From contig CALDOZ010000051.1 of assembly GCA_937912025.1 (NCBI GenBank), positions 1 through 64,000 on the forward strand: a stretch of DNA of 64,000 nt, in the 5' to 3' direction. The notes beneath the pieces are model-generated. The model saw nothing but the letters and a program-made list of their open reading frames with translations. It was not told where the DNA came from and searched no databases. Positions 42,387 through 50,004 of the stretch are shown here, one piece after another. A program made the position numbers and the translations under genes. How positions within the stretch are numbered: position 1 is the first letter of the stretch; each line of letters begins with the position of its first letter. The stretch comes from an uncultured Clostridia bacterium (lineage in GTDB: Bacteria > Bacillota > Clostridia > Christensenellales > Borkfalkiaceae).

Positions 42387-42404
42387 TTGCTTATCCTCCC
42401 TCCA

Positions 42405-42695
42405 TTAAGACAACGAGTCGAAGAACTCAATGCTCTTGCTGTCTTGTTTAAGCTGTACGATTGCTTTTTTGTAAGCAGGAGTATAACCTTCGTATCTACC
42501 CATTCTTTTAAGCTTACCTTTGCAATTTACAGTATTAACTGAATCAACTTTAACGTCGAAAAGTTTTTCGATAGCAAGTTTAATTTCAGTTTTGTTTGTA
42601 TCTTTTGCTACGATGAAAACGTATTTTTTATTTGCTATATCAGCATAACTCTTTTCTGTTAAAAGAGGTCTGATAATAATATCTCTTTCTTTCAT
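42405..42695 (-). CDS. rplW: Ribosomal protein L23
   Basis: 96 residues; docking site for trigger factor and SRP at the tunnel exit. DIIIRPLLTEKSYADIANKKYVF and KLKRMGRYEGYTPAYKKAIV. Its start overlaps the rplD stop by one base. Confidence 0.98.
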   Translation of the reverse strand: MKERDIIIRPLLTEKSYADIANKKYVFIVAKDTNKTEIKLAIEKLFDVKVDSVNTVNCKGKLKRMGRYEGYTPAYKKAIVQLKQDSKSIEFFDSLS

Positions 42696-43318
42696 TATGC
42701 TCCGTAAACCTCCTCTAATTTAGCGATAGCGCTTTGAGCGATTACGATAACTGCGTTCTTAACAACGTCGTAAGTGTTAAGTTGGCTAACAGAAATAGTT
42801 TCAAGTTTTTGAATATTTCTTGCCGAACGAATAACTTTAACGTCGTTATTGCCCATAACCATAAGAACTGTTTTTTCAAGTTTGAATGCTTCAAGGAAAG
42901 CAACCATTTCTTTAGTTTTTCCGTTTTCTACTGCGATATTGTCAATAACGATTACTTCGTTATCAGCAACCTTTTTAGAAAGAGCGCTGAAAAGAGCAGT
43001 TCTTCTTGCAGTAATGTTCATCTTCTTAGAGAAGTCTCTTGACTTAGGAGCGAATACTACACCACCGTGAATCCATTGAGGCGCTCTCGTTGAACCTTGA
43101 CGTGCGCTACCAGTTCCTTTTTGTCTCCAAGGTTTTTTACCGCCACCGCGTACTTCAGATCTAGTTAAAGTGCTTTTAGTACCTTGACGTCTATTAGCAA
43201 GCGTTGTAACAACTGCTTGATGAATAAGCGCTTCGTTATAATCAATAGCGAAGAGTTCGCTAAGTTCCATTGAGCCAGTTTCCTGAGCGTTCATGTTATA
43301 TACTTTAATGCTTGGCAT
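42695..43318 (-). CDS. rplD: Ribosomal protein L4
   Basis: 207 residues. The tunnel loop RGGGKKPWRQKGTGSARQGSTRAPQWIHGGVVF is conserved. In gamma-proteobacteria L4 is the autoregulator of the S10 operon; whether it acts on the leader at 44348-44603 here is untested. Confidence 0.98.
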   Translation of the reverse strand: MPSIKVYNMNAQETGSMELSELFAIDYNEALIHQAVVTTLANRRQGTKSTLTRSEVRGGGKKPWRQKGTGSARQGSTRAPQWIHGGVVFAPKSRDFSKKMNITARRTALFSALSKKVADNEVIVIDNIAVENGKTKEMVAFLEAFKLEKTVLMVMGNNDVKVIRSARNIQKLETISVSQLNTYDVVKNAVIVIAQSAIAKLEEVYGA

Positions 43319-43335
43319 ATGCTACACTCTCCTTA

Positions 43336-43968
43336 TTATGCTTTTACGCTGTCTACAACGGTAACGATACCGCCTACTGCACCGGGGATAGCGCCTTTAA
43401 TTAAGAGCGCGTTTCTTTGCGTGTCGACTTTCACGATTTCAAGATTTTGTACGGTTACTCTTTCGTTACCGTATTGTCCCGGCATGTGTTTGTTCTTAAA
43501 TACTCTTGATGGCGAGCTGTTTGCACCCATAGAACCTACTTCTCTGTGTACAGGGCCAACACCGTGAGTCATTTTAAGTCTGTGTTGATTCCATCTTTTG
43601 ATTACGCCCGAGAATCCGTGACCTTTGCTTGTTCCAACAACGTCAACTTTGTCGCCTTCTTTAAACGTTTCAACGGTAACGATATTACCCATTGCGTAAG
43701 ACGAAACGTCGTTAAGTCTAAATTCTTTAAGAACCTTTTGAGGAGCAACGCCAGCCTTTTTGAACTGACCTGCTTCAGGCTTGTTAAGCGCTGATTCTTT
43801 TACCTCGCCGAAGCCAAGTTTAACTGCTTGGTAACCGTCTTTTTCAACAGTTTTGAGTTGTACTACCGGACATGGTCCTGCTTCAACTACGGTAACGGGA
43901 ATTACTTTTCCGTCAGCGGAAAAGATTTGCGTCATACCTAATTTTCTTCCAATGATTGCTTTATTCAT
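43336..43968 (-). CDS. rplC: Ribosomal protein L3
   Basis: 210 residues: AIIGRKLGMTQIFSADGKVIPVTVVEAGPC start and the central loop GVIKRWNQHRLKMTHGVGPVHREVGSMG with the GAN-SSPSRVFKNKHMPGQYG segment. 50S assembly initiator. Confidence 0.98.
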   Translation of the reverse strand: MNKAIIGRKLGMTQIFSADGKVIPVTVVEAGPCPVVQLKTVEKDGYQAVKLGFGEVKESALNKPEAGQFKKAGVAPQKVLKEFRLNDVSSYAMGNIVTVETFKEGDKVDVVGTSKGHGFSGVIKRWNQHRLKMTHGVGPVHREVGSMGANSSPSRVFKNKHMPGQYGNERVTVQNLEIVKVDTQRNALLIKGAIPGAVGGIVTVVDSVKA

Positions 43969-44047
43969 CGATAAAGTTCACCTCCAAATTATTTGCAGTT
44001 TACTGCATTTTGTTTAAACCGTTTTTTACAGTTTGTTTTTTAATTGA

Positions 44048-44347
44048 TTAAAGTTTGATTTTTACGTCAACGCCAGCTGGTAAATGAATGCTTTCAAGAA
44101 TTTTTGCATTTGCCGAGTAAACGTCGATAAGTCTTTTGTGCGTTCTGATTTCAAATTGCTCTCTGCTATCTTTATACTTATGAGGAGAACGTAAGATTGT
44201 TACGATTTCCTTTTCAGTAGGAAGTGGAATAGGTCCACTAATTTTAGCGCCGGCTTTTTTCATAGTTTCAACTATTCTTTCCGTTGCTTGGTCAACCATT
44301 TTGTGGTCGTAAGCAGCAAGTTTGATTCTAATTTTCTGTCCTGCCAT
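44048..44347 (-). CDS. rpsJ: Ribosomal protein S10
   Basis: 99 residues: QKIRIKLAAYDHKMVDQA, GPIPLPTEKEIVTILRSPHKYKDSREQFEIRTHKRLIDV. First gene of the superoperon; also the NusB partner in antitermination. GGAGGAAC precedes the ATG. The operon starts here, without fusA or tuf upstream. Confidence 0.98.
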   Translation of the reverse strand: MAGQKIRIKLAAYDHKMVDQATERIVETMKKAGAKISGPIPLPTEKEIVTILRSPHKYKDSREQFEIRTHKRLIDVYSANAKILESIHLPAGVDVKIKL

Positions 44348-44603
44348 TTGTTTGTTCCTCCGTTTTTATACTAACTGTTAATGTAGTCAACATTGCCGTG
44401 TGTGTCGCGGTCCTGACAATAAAAAAATCATTCGCTACTGTGTTATTTGCTGCGAATGACAATCATTTCCGGACCATAGTTAGTCGCAGGGGTTAAACCC
44501 CCACATTTGTCAATGAGAATTATCTTCTTCCCTCCAAAACGGTTTCCGGATCCGTTTTAGCGAAAGTTTAAGTAACTTCCCATCTCAACCCATATAAACA
44601 CAG
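44348..44603 (-). promoter_or_regulatory. Structured S10-operon leader
   Basis: About 255 bases from the promoter to rpsJ. On the minus strand it holds a hairpin AAAACGG / CCGTTTT (44536-44558), a GGGG-TTAAA-CCCC hairpin (44489-44502), a strong terminator (44421-44459), and complementary segments that bracket it: GGTCC/GGACC (44471-44475 with 44409-44413) and ACTAAC/GTTAGT (44479-44484 with 44370-44375). This looks like a transcription-attenuation leader. The S10 operon of other bacteria is regulated by L4; the family of this leader is not recognised. Confidence 0.65.
44421..44459 (-). terminator. Intrinsic terminator inside the S10 leader
   Basis: TCATTCGC / GCGAATGA, 8-bp stem with a 16-base loop, then TTTTTTTATT on the minus strand, about 75 bases before the rpsJ ATG. 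Full use would shut off the whole superoperon, so it must be conditional. Confidence 0.75.
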
Positions 44604-44610
44604 CCTAATT

Positions 44611-44639
44611 ATAATAATGTATTTATCAAATAATGTCAA
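44611..44639 (-). promoter_or_regulatory. Promoter of the S10-spc-alpha superoperon
   Basis: TTGACA, 17-bp spacer, TATTAT on the minus strand. No other equally good promoter was noticed until the end of the operon at 28724. Confidence 0.75.
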
Positions 44640-44738
44640 ACGTTTTTAATATATTTTTTAAAAAAATTTTTCATAATTTAATATAGGATAATTAAAGCGC
44701 GTTATTTTTTATTTGCTTAAAAACTTTTTCTCTATTGC
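44640..44738. other. AT-rich divergent spacer
   Basis: About 100 bases of T- and A-rich sequence between the S10 and mgtE promoters. Nothing further recognised; it may act as an upstream element for both. Confidence 0.4.
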
Positions 44739-44767
44739 TTGCTAAAAATTTAAAGGTGTGTTAAACT
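44739..44767 (+). promoter_or_regulatory. Promoter of the mgtE leader
   Basis: TTGCTA, 17-bp spacer, TAAACT on the plus strand, placing the transcript start at about 44774. Confidence 0.55.
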
Positions 44768-44789
44768 AAACGGGTAAGGAGAATATATT

Positions 44790-44903
44790 ATGTCATCTGA
44801 CGGCAGTAGTGGGCAATGCTCATATAATTTTACAACTTTATACTTGGGCGATTTTGCTATGATTAAAGCCGTTATATACGCGTGCGCGCGTATCCATATA
44901 TAA
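44790..44903 (+). CDS. Possible 37-residue leader peptide of mgtE
   Basis: ATG preceded by a strong AAGGAG at 8 bases, reading MSSDGSSGQCSYNFTTLYLG then DFAMIKAVIYACARIHI and a TAA. No family. The excellent ribosome-binding site right after the transcript start argues for translation; if the region is a riboswitch the ORF could be chance. The stop lies 32 bases before the terminator, so ribosome position could affect its folding. Confidence 0.4.
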   Translation: MSSDGSSGQCSYNFTTLYLGDFAMIKAVIYACARIHI

Positions 44904-44934
44904 TATATAACGTTTGCGCTATCATAAATTAATC

Positions 44935-44961
44935 GTCCGACTTTTGTCGGGCTATTTTTTT
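44935..44961 (+). terminator. Intrinsic terminator upstream of mgtE
   Basis: GTCCGAC-TTTT-GTCGGGC followed by TATTTTTTT. GCCC directly after the T run can instead pair with the GGGC of the stem, giving a possible switch. Confidence 0.75.
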
Positions 44962-44986
44962 GCCCGTAAATTTATAGGAGGTATTT

Positions 44987-46423
44987 ATGAACGAAAACGA
45001 AAAAATTGATATTGAAGATTTAAACATTATTCCCGAAAAGCGCGACTATGAAGAAGAACTTTTATCAATTATACGTTCTGAAAAATCAAATAAAGAAATT
45101 AAAGAAATAATTTCAGACTATCACGATAACGATATAGCAAGCGTAATTCCACGCTTAACTAAAGAAGAACGTACTAAACTCTACCGCATTTTAGGGGTTG
45201 ACGCCGTTTCTAACATATTTACTTATCTTGACGACGTTGAAGAATTTATTACCGAACTTGAAATAGAAAAGGTTGCCGATATTATTGAATCGATGGACGC
45301 CGACGACGCTCTTGACGTTTTAGAAGAGTTATCTGACGACCAAAAGAACGAAATTCTTAACCTTATTGACGAAGACGCGCAAGTAGATATTAAACTTCTT
45401 GATTCTTACGACGATGATAGAATTGGTAGTAAAATGACTACCAATTTCGTTACCGTATCTAAAACGGCAACGGTAAAACAAGCGATGCGCTCGGTTATTA
45501 GTCAAGCGGCGGAAAACGATAATATTGCAACTATTTACGTCGTTGACGGAGATGGCGTATTTTACGGCGCTATTGAACTTCGCGACCTTGTAATTGCAAG
45601 AGATAGCACTCCGCTTGACGATATTATAGTAACCAACTACCCTTTCCTTTACGCCAACGAATATACAGCCGATTGTATTGAACGACTTAAAGATTATTCT
45701 GAAGACAGTATTCCCGTACTTAACGAAAATAACGTTTTAATTGGCGTTATCACTTCTTCTGACGTAGTTGAAGCCGTTGACGAAGAACTTGCCGACGATT
45801 ACGCTAAGTTTGCCGGTTTAACCACGGAAGAAGATTTAGACGAACCTTTAAACAAAAGTATTGCAAAAAGAATTCCTTGGCTTATTATTTTGCTTGGATT
45901 AGGTCTTGCAGTTGCCGCCGTTATAGGTCTTTTTCAAAACCTTATTCCAACGTCGCTTATTATACTTTATACCTTCCAAAGTTTAATATTAGGTATGTGC
46001 GGTAACTCAGGTACGCAAAGCCTTGGCGTAACTATAAGAGTTTTAAGCGACGACGAACTCACCGCTAAAGACAAGTGGAAATTTGTTTTTAAAGAACTCC
46101 GCGTTGGTTTTTGTAACGGTCTTATAATAGGCGCTATTGCGTTTTTGCTTATAGGTTTATACGTTCAATTCGTTGAGGTAGATTTTATAAATCAATATAA
46201 CGTTTCGGGCTTTGCAGTTTCAATATGTATTGCCATTTCACTTTTAATTTCAATGGTTATTGCAAGTCTTGACGGAACTTTAATACCAATGCTATTTAAA
46301 AAAGTAGGTATTGACCCTGCCGTTGCTTCAGGTCCGCTTATTACTACAATTAACGACTTGGTTGCAGTTTGCGCGTATTACGGCGTTTCACTTTTATTAC
46401 TTGTAAATTTATTAGGATTGTAA
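44987..46423 (+). CDS. mgtE: MgtE magnesium transporter
   Basis: 478 residues. Cytosolic MgtE_N domain of helical repeats (about 20-135), a CBS pair (about 140-260) that senses Mg, a plug helix, and five transmembrane helices from residue 300 with the pore motifs MCGNSGTQSL and DPAVASGPLITTINDLV. Imports Mg2+ and closes when cytosolic Mg is high. AGGAGG precedes the ATG. Expression is probably controlled by the leader at 44774-44986. Confidence 0.97.
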   Translation: MNENEKIDIEDLNIIPEKRDYEEELLSIIRSEKSNKEIKEIISDYHDNDIASVIPRLTKEERTKLYRILGVDAVSNIFTYLDDVEEFITELEIEKVADIIESMDADDALDVLEELSDDQKNEILNLIDEDAQVDIKLLDSYDDDRIGSKMTTNFVTVSKTATVKQAMRSVISQAAENDNIATIYVVDGDGVFYGAIELRDLVIARDSTPLDDIIVTNYPFLYANEYTADCIERLKDYSEDSIPVLNENNVLIGVITSSDVVEAVDEELADDYAKFAGLTTEEDLDEPLNKSIAKRIPWLIILLGLGLAVAAVIGLFQNLIPTSLIILYTFQSLILGMCGNSGTQSLGVTIRVLSDDELTAKDKWKFVFKELRVGFCNGLIIGAIAFLLIGLYVQFVEVDFINQYNVSGFAVSICIAISLLISMVIASLDGTLIPMLFKKVGIDPAVASGPLITTINDLVAVCAYYGVSLLLLVNLLGL

Positions 46424-46436
46424 ATTAAATAAAATT

Positions 46437-46467
46437 AAAAAACTCCCGAGAAAAATCGGGAGTTTTT
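46437..46467. terminator. Bidirectional terminator after mgtE
   Basis: AAAAACTCCCGA / TCGGGAGTTTTT, 12-bp stem with a GAAAAA-type loop, between convergent genes. Confidence 0.9.
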
Positions 46468-46483
46468 ATTTTTATTCGTTAAA

Positions 46484-47356
46484 TTATTTTAATTTGAAAT
46501 TTGAAACTTTTATAACGTTTACAGGTAAAACTACGTTATCGAAATTATTAGCAGAAGAAAGTTTTTCATAAAGTTCGTAGTCAACGTCGCCTTCTTCGTC
46601 TGCTTGCATTTCTACTTTAGCGCCTTCTACAACTTTGTAAGCAACGCCACCTTTTTCGTAATATTCGTAAGCGCCTTTATAAGCGCCGTTTTCTTCGATA
46701 AGTTTATTGTCTTCTTCATTACGGTCGCCAACGTATCTAACGTGCGTAAAGCCAGCGTTATCTTCAAACAAATCTTCTTTCATAGTTTTAAACTTTTCAA
46801 GAGATTCGTCGTCAATTTTTCCAAATACGGTATATAAATCGTTAGGAAGATTATTTGAAGTATCAAGCATGATAGCAAAAGTTGCTTTACCACTATTATA
46901 CGTGCTTTCCGTAGCCTTCTTAGAGTCAGGCTCACGAAGCATTACAAGATGCCCTGCAGTTGCGGTGAGTTTACCTAGATTGTCAAATCCGTTCTTTTTA
47001 AATTCGCCTTTAACGGTATTGCCTTTATAAATTATATCTTTATATTCATTTTCTTCATACTTAAACGAGCCTAAAATGAGATAATTTCCGCCGTTATCAA
47101 AAGTAACGGCAGTATCGTTATAAAAATCGTTATTAATAAGGCTAATAATATGCTCGGTTGTTTCTGGAGCAAAAGTTTTGTAAAGTTTTAAAGTTGAGTT
47201 TATTTCAACGTTTTCGTTAGACGTATTAACGTAGTTTACTTTGAAAGTAACGTCTTGAATTTCGCTACCGTCCGCTCTATAAGTACAAGCAGTAGTAGAA
47301 ATTGTAAGCGCTGAAATTAATGCAATTAAAGCGATTTTGAAAATGTTTTTCTTCAT
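46484..47356 (-). CDS. Cyclophilin-type peptidyl-prolyl isomerase lipoprotein
   Basis: 290 residues. A signal peptide (KKNIFKIALIALISALTIS) ends in a lipobox-like TTAC, so it is a membrane-anchored extracytoplasmic lipoprotein. The cyclophilin fold is seen in NVEINSTLKLYKTFAPETTEHIISLI, GHLVMLREP and KATFAIMLDTSNNLPNDLYTVFGKI. It presumably helps secreted proteins fold. The catalytic-core match is weaker than in classical cyclophilins (the FHR and QxG region is changed to FDNGGNYLILG), so isomerase activity is uncertain. Confidence 0.82.
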   Translation of the reverse strand: MKKNIFKIALIALISALTISTTACTYRADGSEIQDVTFKVNYVNTSNENVEINSTLKLYKTFAPETTEHIISLINNDFYNDTAVTFDNGGNYLILGSFKYEENEYKDIIYKGNTVKGEFKKNGFDNLGKLTATAGHLVMLREPDSKKATESTYNSGKATFAIMLDTSNNLPNDLYTVFGKIDDESLEKFKTMKEDLFEDNAGFTHVRYVGDRNEEDNKLIEENGAYKGAYEYYEKGGVAYKVVEGAKVEMQADEEGDVDYELYEKLSSANNFDNVVLPVNVIKVSNFKLK

Positions 47357-47396
47357 TATATCCTCCTAGCAAGGCATAAATTGTATGCCCGTTTGG

Positions 47397-48485
47397 TTAA
47401 GTTAATAAGTTAAATAACGCCACTAATCCAAATACGACAACCGCACCAATAAGTACCGCTAAACCTACGCGAAGTGGCGATATAGGAGTTTTACCCGTTA
47501 CCTTACCAGTATTACCGTTGACATAGATGTTGTAAGGCTTGTTTTTGAAAGGAAAACTCATTAAATATATTGGTAGTAAAACGTATTTGTACGTTACGTT
47601 ATTGTGTATTGTGGAAACGTTAATATATCTTAAAACGTCGTAATTATATTGGCTAAGTATTGCCCTTTTTAACTTTTCATCCATAACGACTTTTGCGTTA
47701 TTCCAACTATCACTAACAGTTTTTTCCGCTTTGTGAGCCATAAACCCTGCTAAATAACTTTTATCGTACACTTTGATAGTTTTATAATCGTACGGAAGTA
47801 TTTTGTTAAGGTTTTGCTGGGAATTATTATCAGTAGCGGTAATGGTAACGTCGTCAAAATTATAAGAGAAAGTTCCAGAAATTCTTCGCCAAACGGTATA
47901 CGTTTGAACGCGACGATTTTTACCAGAACCAACGGTACGAGTTCTTCTATCACCCACCACGCCTTCGTAAGTAGAATACGTTTTACTATCGAAAGTAAAG
48001 GCAGGCTCGTACACGCCGTTAAAACTATCAGCATTTAAATTTTGCTTGAATTTTTTAGGGGCAAATAAGCGTTTTTTAGCCCAAGTTTTAGCAAAATTAA
48101 CAGCGTCGCTTCTACCAATAGTAAAAGGATAAACGGCGTTAGGTTTAATGCCGTAACCGTCGTTACTTTTTACGACGTGTGAAGTTCCGCAATAAGGACA
48201 CAACGTTGCTGTTTGATTTGATGGTAACACTACTACCGCGCCACAGTTTTCACAACGGTAAGCGCTATTATCGTCAGTCCATTCAACAGAGTAAGACAAG
48301 GCTTTAGCAATTTCAACCTCGCTAACTTCACTACTTTTTGCAAAGTCTTTACTACTACCGCAATACGAACAGTAAAGTTCTTGAGTTTCGGGATTGAACA
48401 CCATATTCGCTCCGCAACTTTCGCATTTTGCGGTAAACGTTTGCTTTTTATTTAGTTGTTCAACGTTTAAGTCTTTTTCGTCCAT
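47397..48485 (-). CDS. YdjG-like zinc-ribbon membrane protein
   Basis: 362 residues. Two zinc ribbons at the N terminus (CESCGANM...YCSYCGS, and RCENCGAVV...LCPYCGTS), a soluble beta-rich middle with YEPAFTFDSKTYSTYEGVVGDRR, and one C-terminal transmembrane helix (VGLAVLIGAVVVFGLVALF). The layout resembles B. subtilis YdjG, which works with YdjI and PspA on membrane stress. Last gene of a three-gene operon with YdjI-like and DUF1858 proteins. No pspA homologue is in the window. Confidence 0.75.
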   Translation of the reverse strand: MDEKDLNVEQLNKKQTFTAKCESCGANMVFNPETQELYCSYCGSSKDFAKSSEVSEVEIAKALSYSVEWTDDNSAYRCENCGAVVVLPSNQTATLCPYCGTSHVVKSNDGYGIKPNAVYPFTIGRSDAVNFAKTWAKKRLFAPKKFKQNLNADSFNGVYEPAFTFDSKTYSTYEGVVGDRRTRTVGSGKNRRVQTYTVWRRISGTFSYNFDDVTITATDNNSQQNLNKILPYDYKTIKVYDKSYLAGFMAHKAEKTVSDSWNNAKVVMDEKLKRAILSQYNYDVLRYINVSTIHNNVTYKYVLLPIYLMSFPFKNKPYNIYVNGNTGKVTGKTPISPLRVGLAVLIGAVVVFGLVALFNLLT

Positions 48486-48537
48486 ATCAACCGCGTAACT
48501 TTTACGCTAATTTTTTGCTAATTATTACTCGTTTTTA

Positions 48538-48732
48538 TTATTTGTTTAACGCGTCTAAAAGTTCGTTAACGTCAATACCGTGAACGGCAGCCGCTTCGCC
48601 AACAGTTTCACCGTGAGCAATAGCGCAACCTAAACAATGCATACCGAAACTAAGTAAAATTTCAGGCGCGTTTTCGTTTGCTTCAACAACGTCCATAATA
48701 AGCATATCGCTTGTAATAACTTTCTTTTCCAT
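48538..48732 (-). CDS. DUF1858 redox-disulfide protein
   Basis: 64 residues matching the DUF1858 (hybrid-cluster-associated di-sulfide) family: TSDMLIMDVVEANENAPEILLSFGMHCLGCAIAHGETVGEAAAVHG, with the CLGC pair as the redox site. These proteins occur in anaerobes, often fused to or near iron-sulfur repair proteins. Here it sits between the YdjI-like and YdjG-like genes. AGGAGAG precedes the ATG. Confidence 0.9.
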   Translation of the reverse strand: MEKKVITSDMLIMDVVEANENAPEILLSFGMHCLGCAIAHGETVGEAAAVHGIDVNELLDALNK

Positions 48733-48747
48733 AATTAAACTCTCCTA

Positions 48748-49809
48748 TTAAAGTTTATTGCCACATTCTGGGCAAAATTTATCATCGCCGTCAACTTCAG
48801 TTCCACATTCCGTGCAAAATCTCTTGACGTTTAATTTACTACCACACTCTGGGCAGAATTTGAATTTTACACCAACTTCCGCGCCACACTCACCACATTT
48901 TTTAGTTTGATTGTTAGCTTTTGGTTTATCACTATCAGTTTTAGTAGTATTTGTATTTGACTTAAATGCATCGGCAAATACTTGACCTAAACCAACGCCC
49001 GCGCCAAGCCCAACGCCTGCGCCTGCCATTGTTCCACCTACACCCGTGTTTTTAGCAGCGTCTTTCATCGCTTCAGCGGCGGCTATCTTCATTAAAACGT
49101 CCGTCTTATCGCCTAAAATACCAAGTTTAGAACGCTCGTCTAACGCCTTTTCAACTTCAGTTGGAACAGACATATTTTCAATGAAAAGGTTAGTTAATTT
49201 TAAGCCTATTTCGTTAAACTTAGACTGCACGACGCGTTTTACTATTTCGTTAAATTCAAGCGTATTTCCTGCAAGGTCGATAGCCGAAACTCCGCTTTCG
49301 CCAATAGCGTCAGAAAGCGCCGAAACAAGCATAGTTTTAAGATACGAAGTAATATCTTCCGTAGAAAAAGAACTTACCGTGCCGAAAATTTCTTTTAAGA
49401 ACACGCTAGGGTCTTCAACTTTAAAAGCGTATTTACCAAACCCACGAACACGAATAACGCCAAATTCAGGGTCACGCATCATAATTGGATTTTGAGTGCC
49501 CCAAGCGTTATCGGTAAATTGCTTAGTGTTAATAAAGTAAACGTCTAAAGTGATAGGCGTTTCAAACTTATATTTCCATGCGGCAAGTTTTGTAAGTATT
49601 GGTAAAATTTCAGTTTTAAGATTGTATAAGCCTGGTCCAAAAATATCGGCAATTTGACCTTTATGTACGAAAATTGCGCATTGAGATTCACGAACGGTAA
49701 GAGTAGATTTATCGTTAACTTCTCTACCGCCTTTTTCAAAAGGATATTTGTAAACTATTACGTCTGACGAATTGTCAGTCCATTCAATATTGCGTCTAAA
49801 AAATGCCAT
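48748..49809 (-). CDS. YdjI-like SPFH protein with C-terminal zinc ribbons
   Basis: 353 residues. An SPFH/virion-core-type domain (about 20-240: SQCAIFVHKGQIADIFGPGLYNL, DVYFINTKQFTDNAWGTQNPIMMRDPEFGVIRVRGFG), an Ala/Gly-rich linker, then zinc ribbons (KCGECGAEVGVKFKFCPECGS and RFCTECGTEVDGDDKFCPECG). Related to B. subtilis YdjI, which scaffolds PspA at the membrane. Probably the membrane-domain organiser of the operon. AGGAGG precedes the ATG. Confidence 0.87.
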   Translation of the reverse strand: MAFFRRNIEWTDNSSDVIVYKYPFEKGGREVNDKSTLTVRESQCAIFVHKGQIADIFGPGLYNLKTEILPILTKLAAWKYKFETPITLDVYFINTKQFTDNAWGTQNPIMMRDPEFGVIRVRGFGKYAFKVEDPSVFLKEIFGTVSSFSTEDITSYLKTMLVSALSDAIGESGVSAIDLAGNTLEFNEIVKRVVQSKFNEIGLKLTNLFIENMSVPTEVEKALDERSKLGILGDKTDVLMKIAAAEAMKDAAKNTGVGGTMAGAGVGLGAGVGLGQVFADAFKSNTNTTKTDSDKPKANNQTKKCGECGAEVGVKFKFCPECGSKLNVKRFCTECGTEVDGDDKFCPECGNKL

Positions 49810-49834
49810 AATTGCCTCCTATGTTTACTACGCA

Positions 49835-49853
49835 TTAAGTGTACAACACTTAA
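49835..49853. promoter_or_regulatory. Inverted repeat at the ydjI-type start site
   Basis: TTAAGTGT-ACA-ACACTTAA, perfect 8-bp arms, just downstream of the -10 box at 49862. A candidate operator, or a short hairpin in the leader. Confidence 0.5.
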
Positions 49854-49861
49854 CTTTACTT

Positions 49862-49890
49862 AGTATATCACATATTTTGAACTTTTACAA
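49862..49890 (-). promoter_or_regulatory. Sigma-A promoter of the YdjI-DUF1858-YdjG operon
   Basis: TTGTAA, 17-bp spacer with TG just before TATACT on the minus strand (extended -10). Confidence 0.65.
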
Positions 49891-50004
49891 CTGTTATTTT
49901 TAAAATTTGGCTTAATATAATCAATTTTGCTAAGTTTAACGACCTTTTAACTGAAAATTTAACGCTTTTAGTTGCATCTCGACTTTACGTCTTATTTAGA
50001 AATT

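Larger units (their letters stand above)
44774..44986 (+). promoter_or_regulatory. mgtE leader with terminator (candidate riboswitch or attenuator)
   Basis: About 210 bases. It contains a 37-codon ORF (44790-44903), two similar GGGC..GCT hairpin-like segments (near 44811 and 44846) enclosed by complementary ACGGC/GCCGT, a 7-bp hairpin ATACGCG / CGCGTAT (44876-44893) and a terminator at 44935. It does not match the M-box consensus I know. Control of a magnesium channel gene by its leader is well known in bacteria; this one may be a new type. Confidence 0.5.

Noticed and set aside
44854..44890. MIKAVIYA-like stretch in the mgtE leader ORF, resembling the start of serine recombinases
   Set aside because: Only eight residues match and the reading frame stops soon after; chance similarity is more likely than a recombinase remnant.
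44774..44986. M-box (ykoK) magnesium riboswitch before mgtE
   Set aside because: The conserved core of that family is not recognisable, so it is reported only as an unassigned leader.
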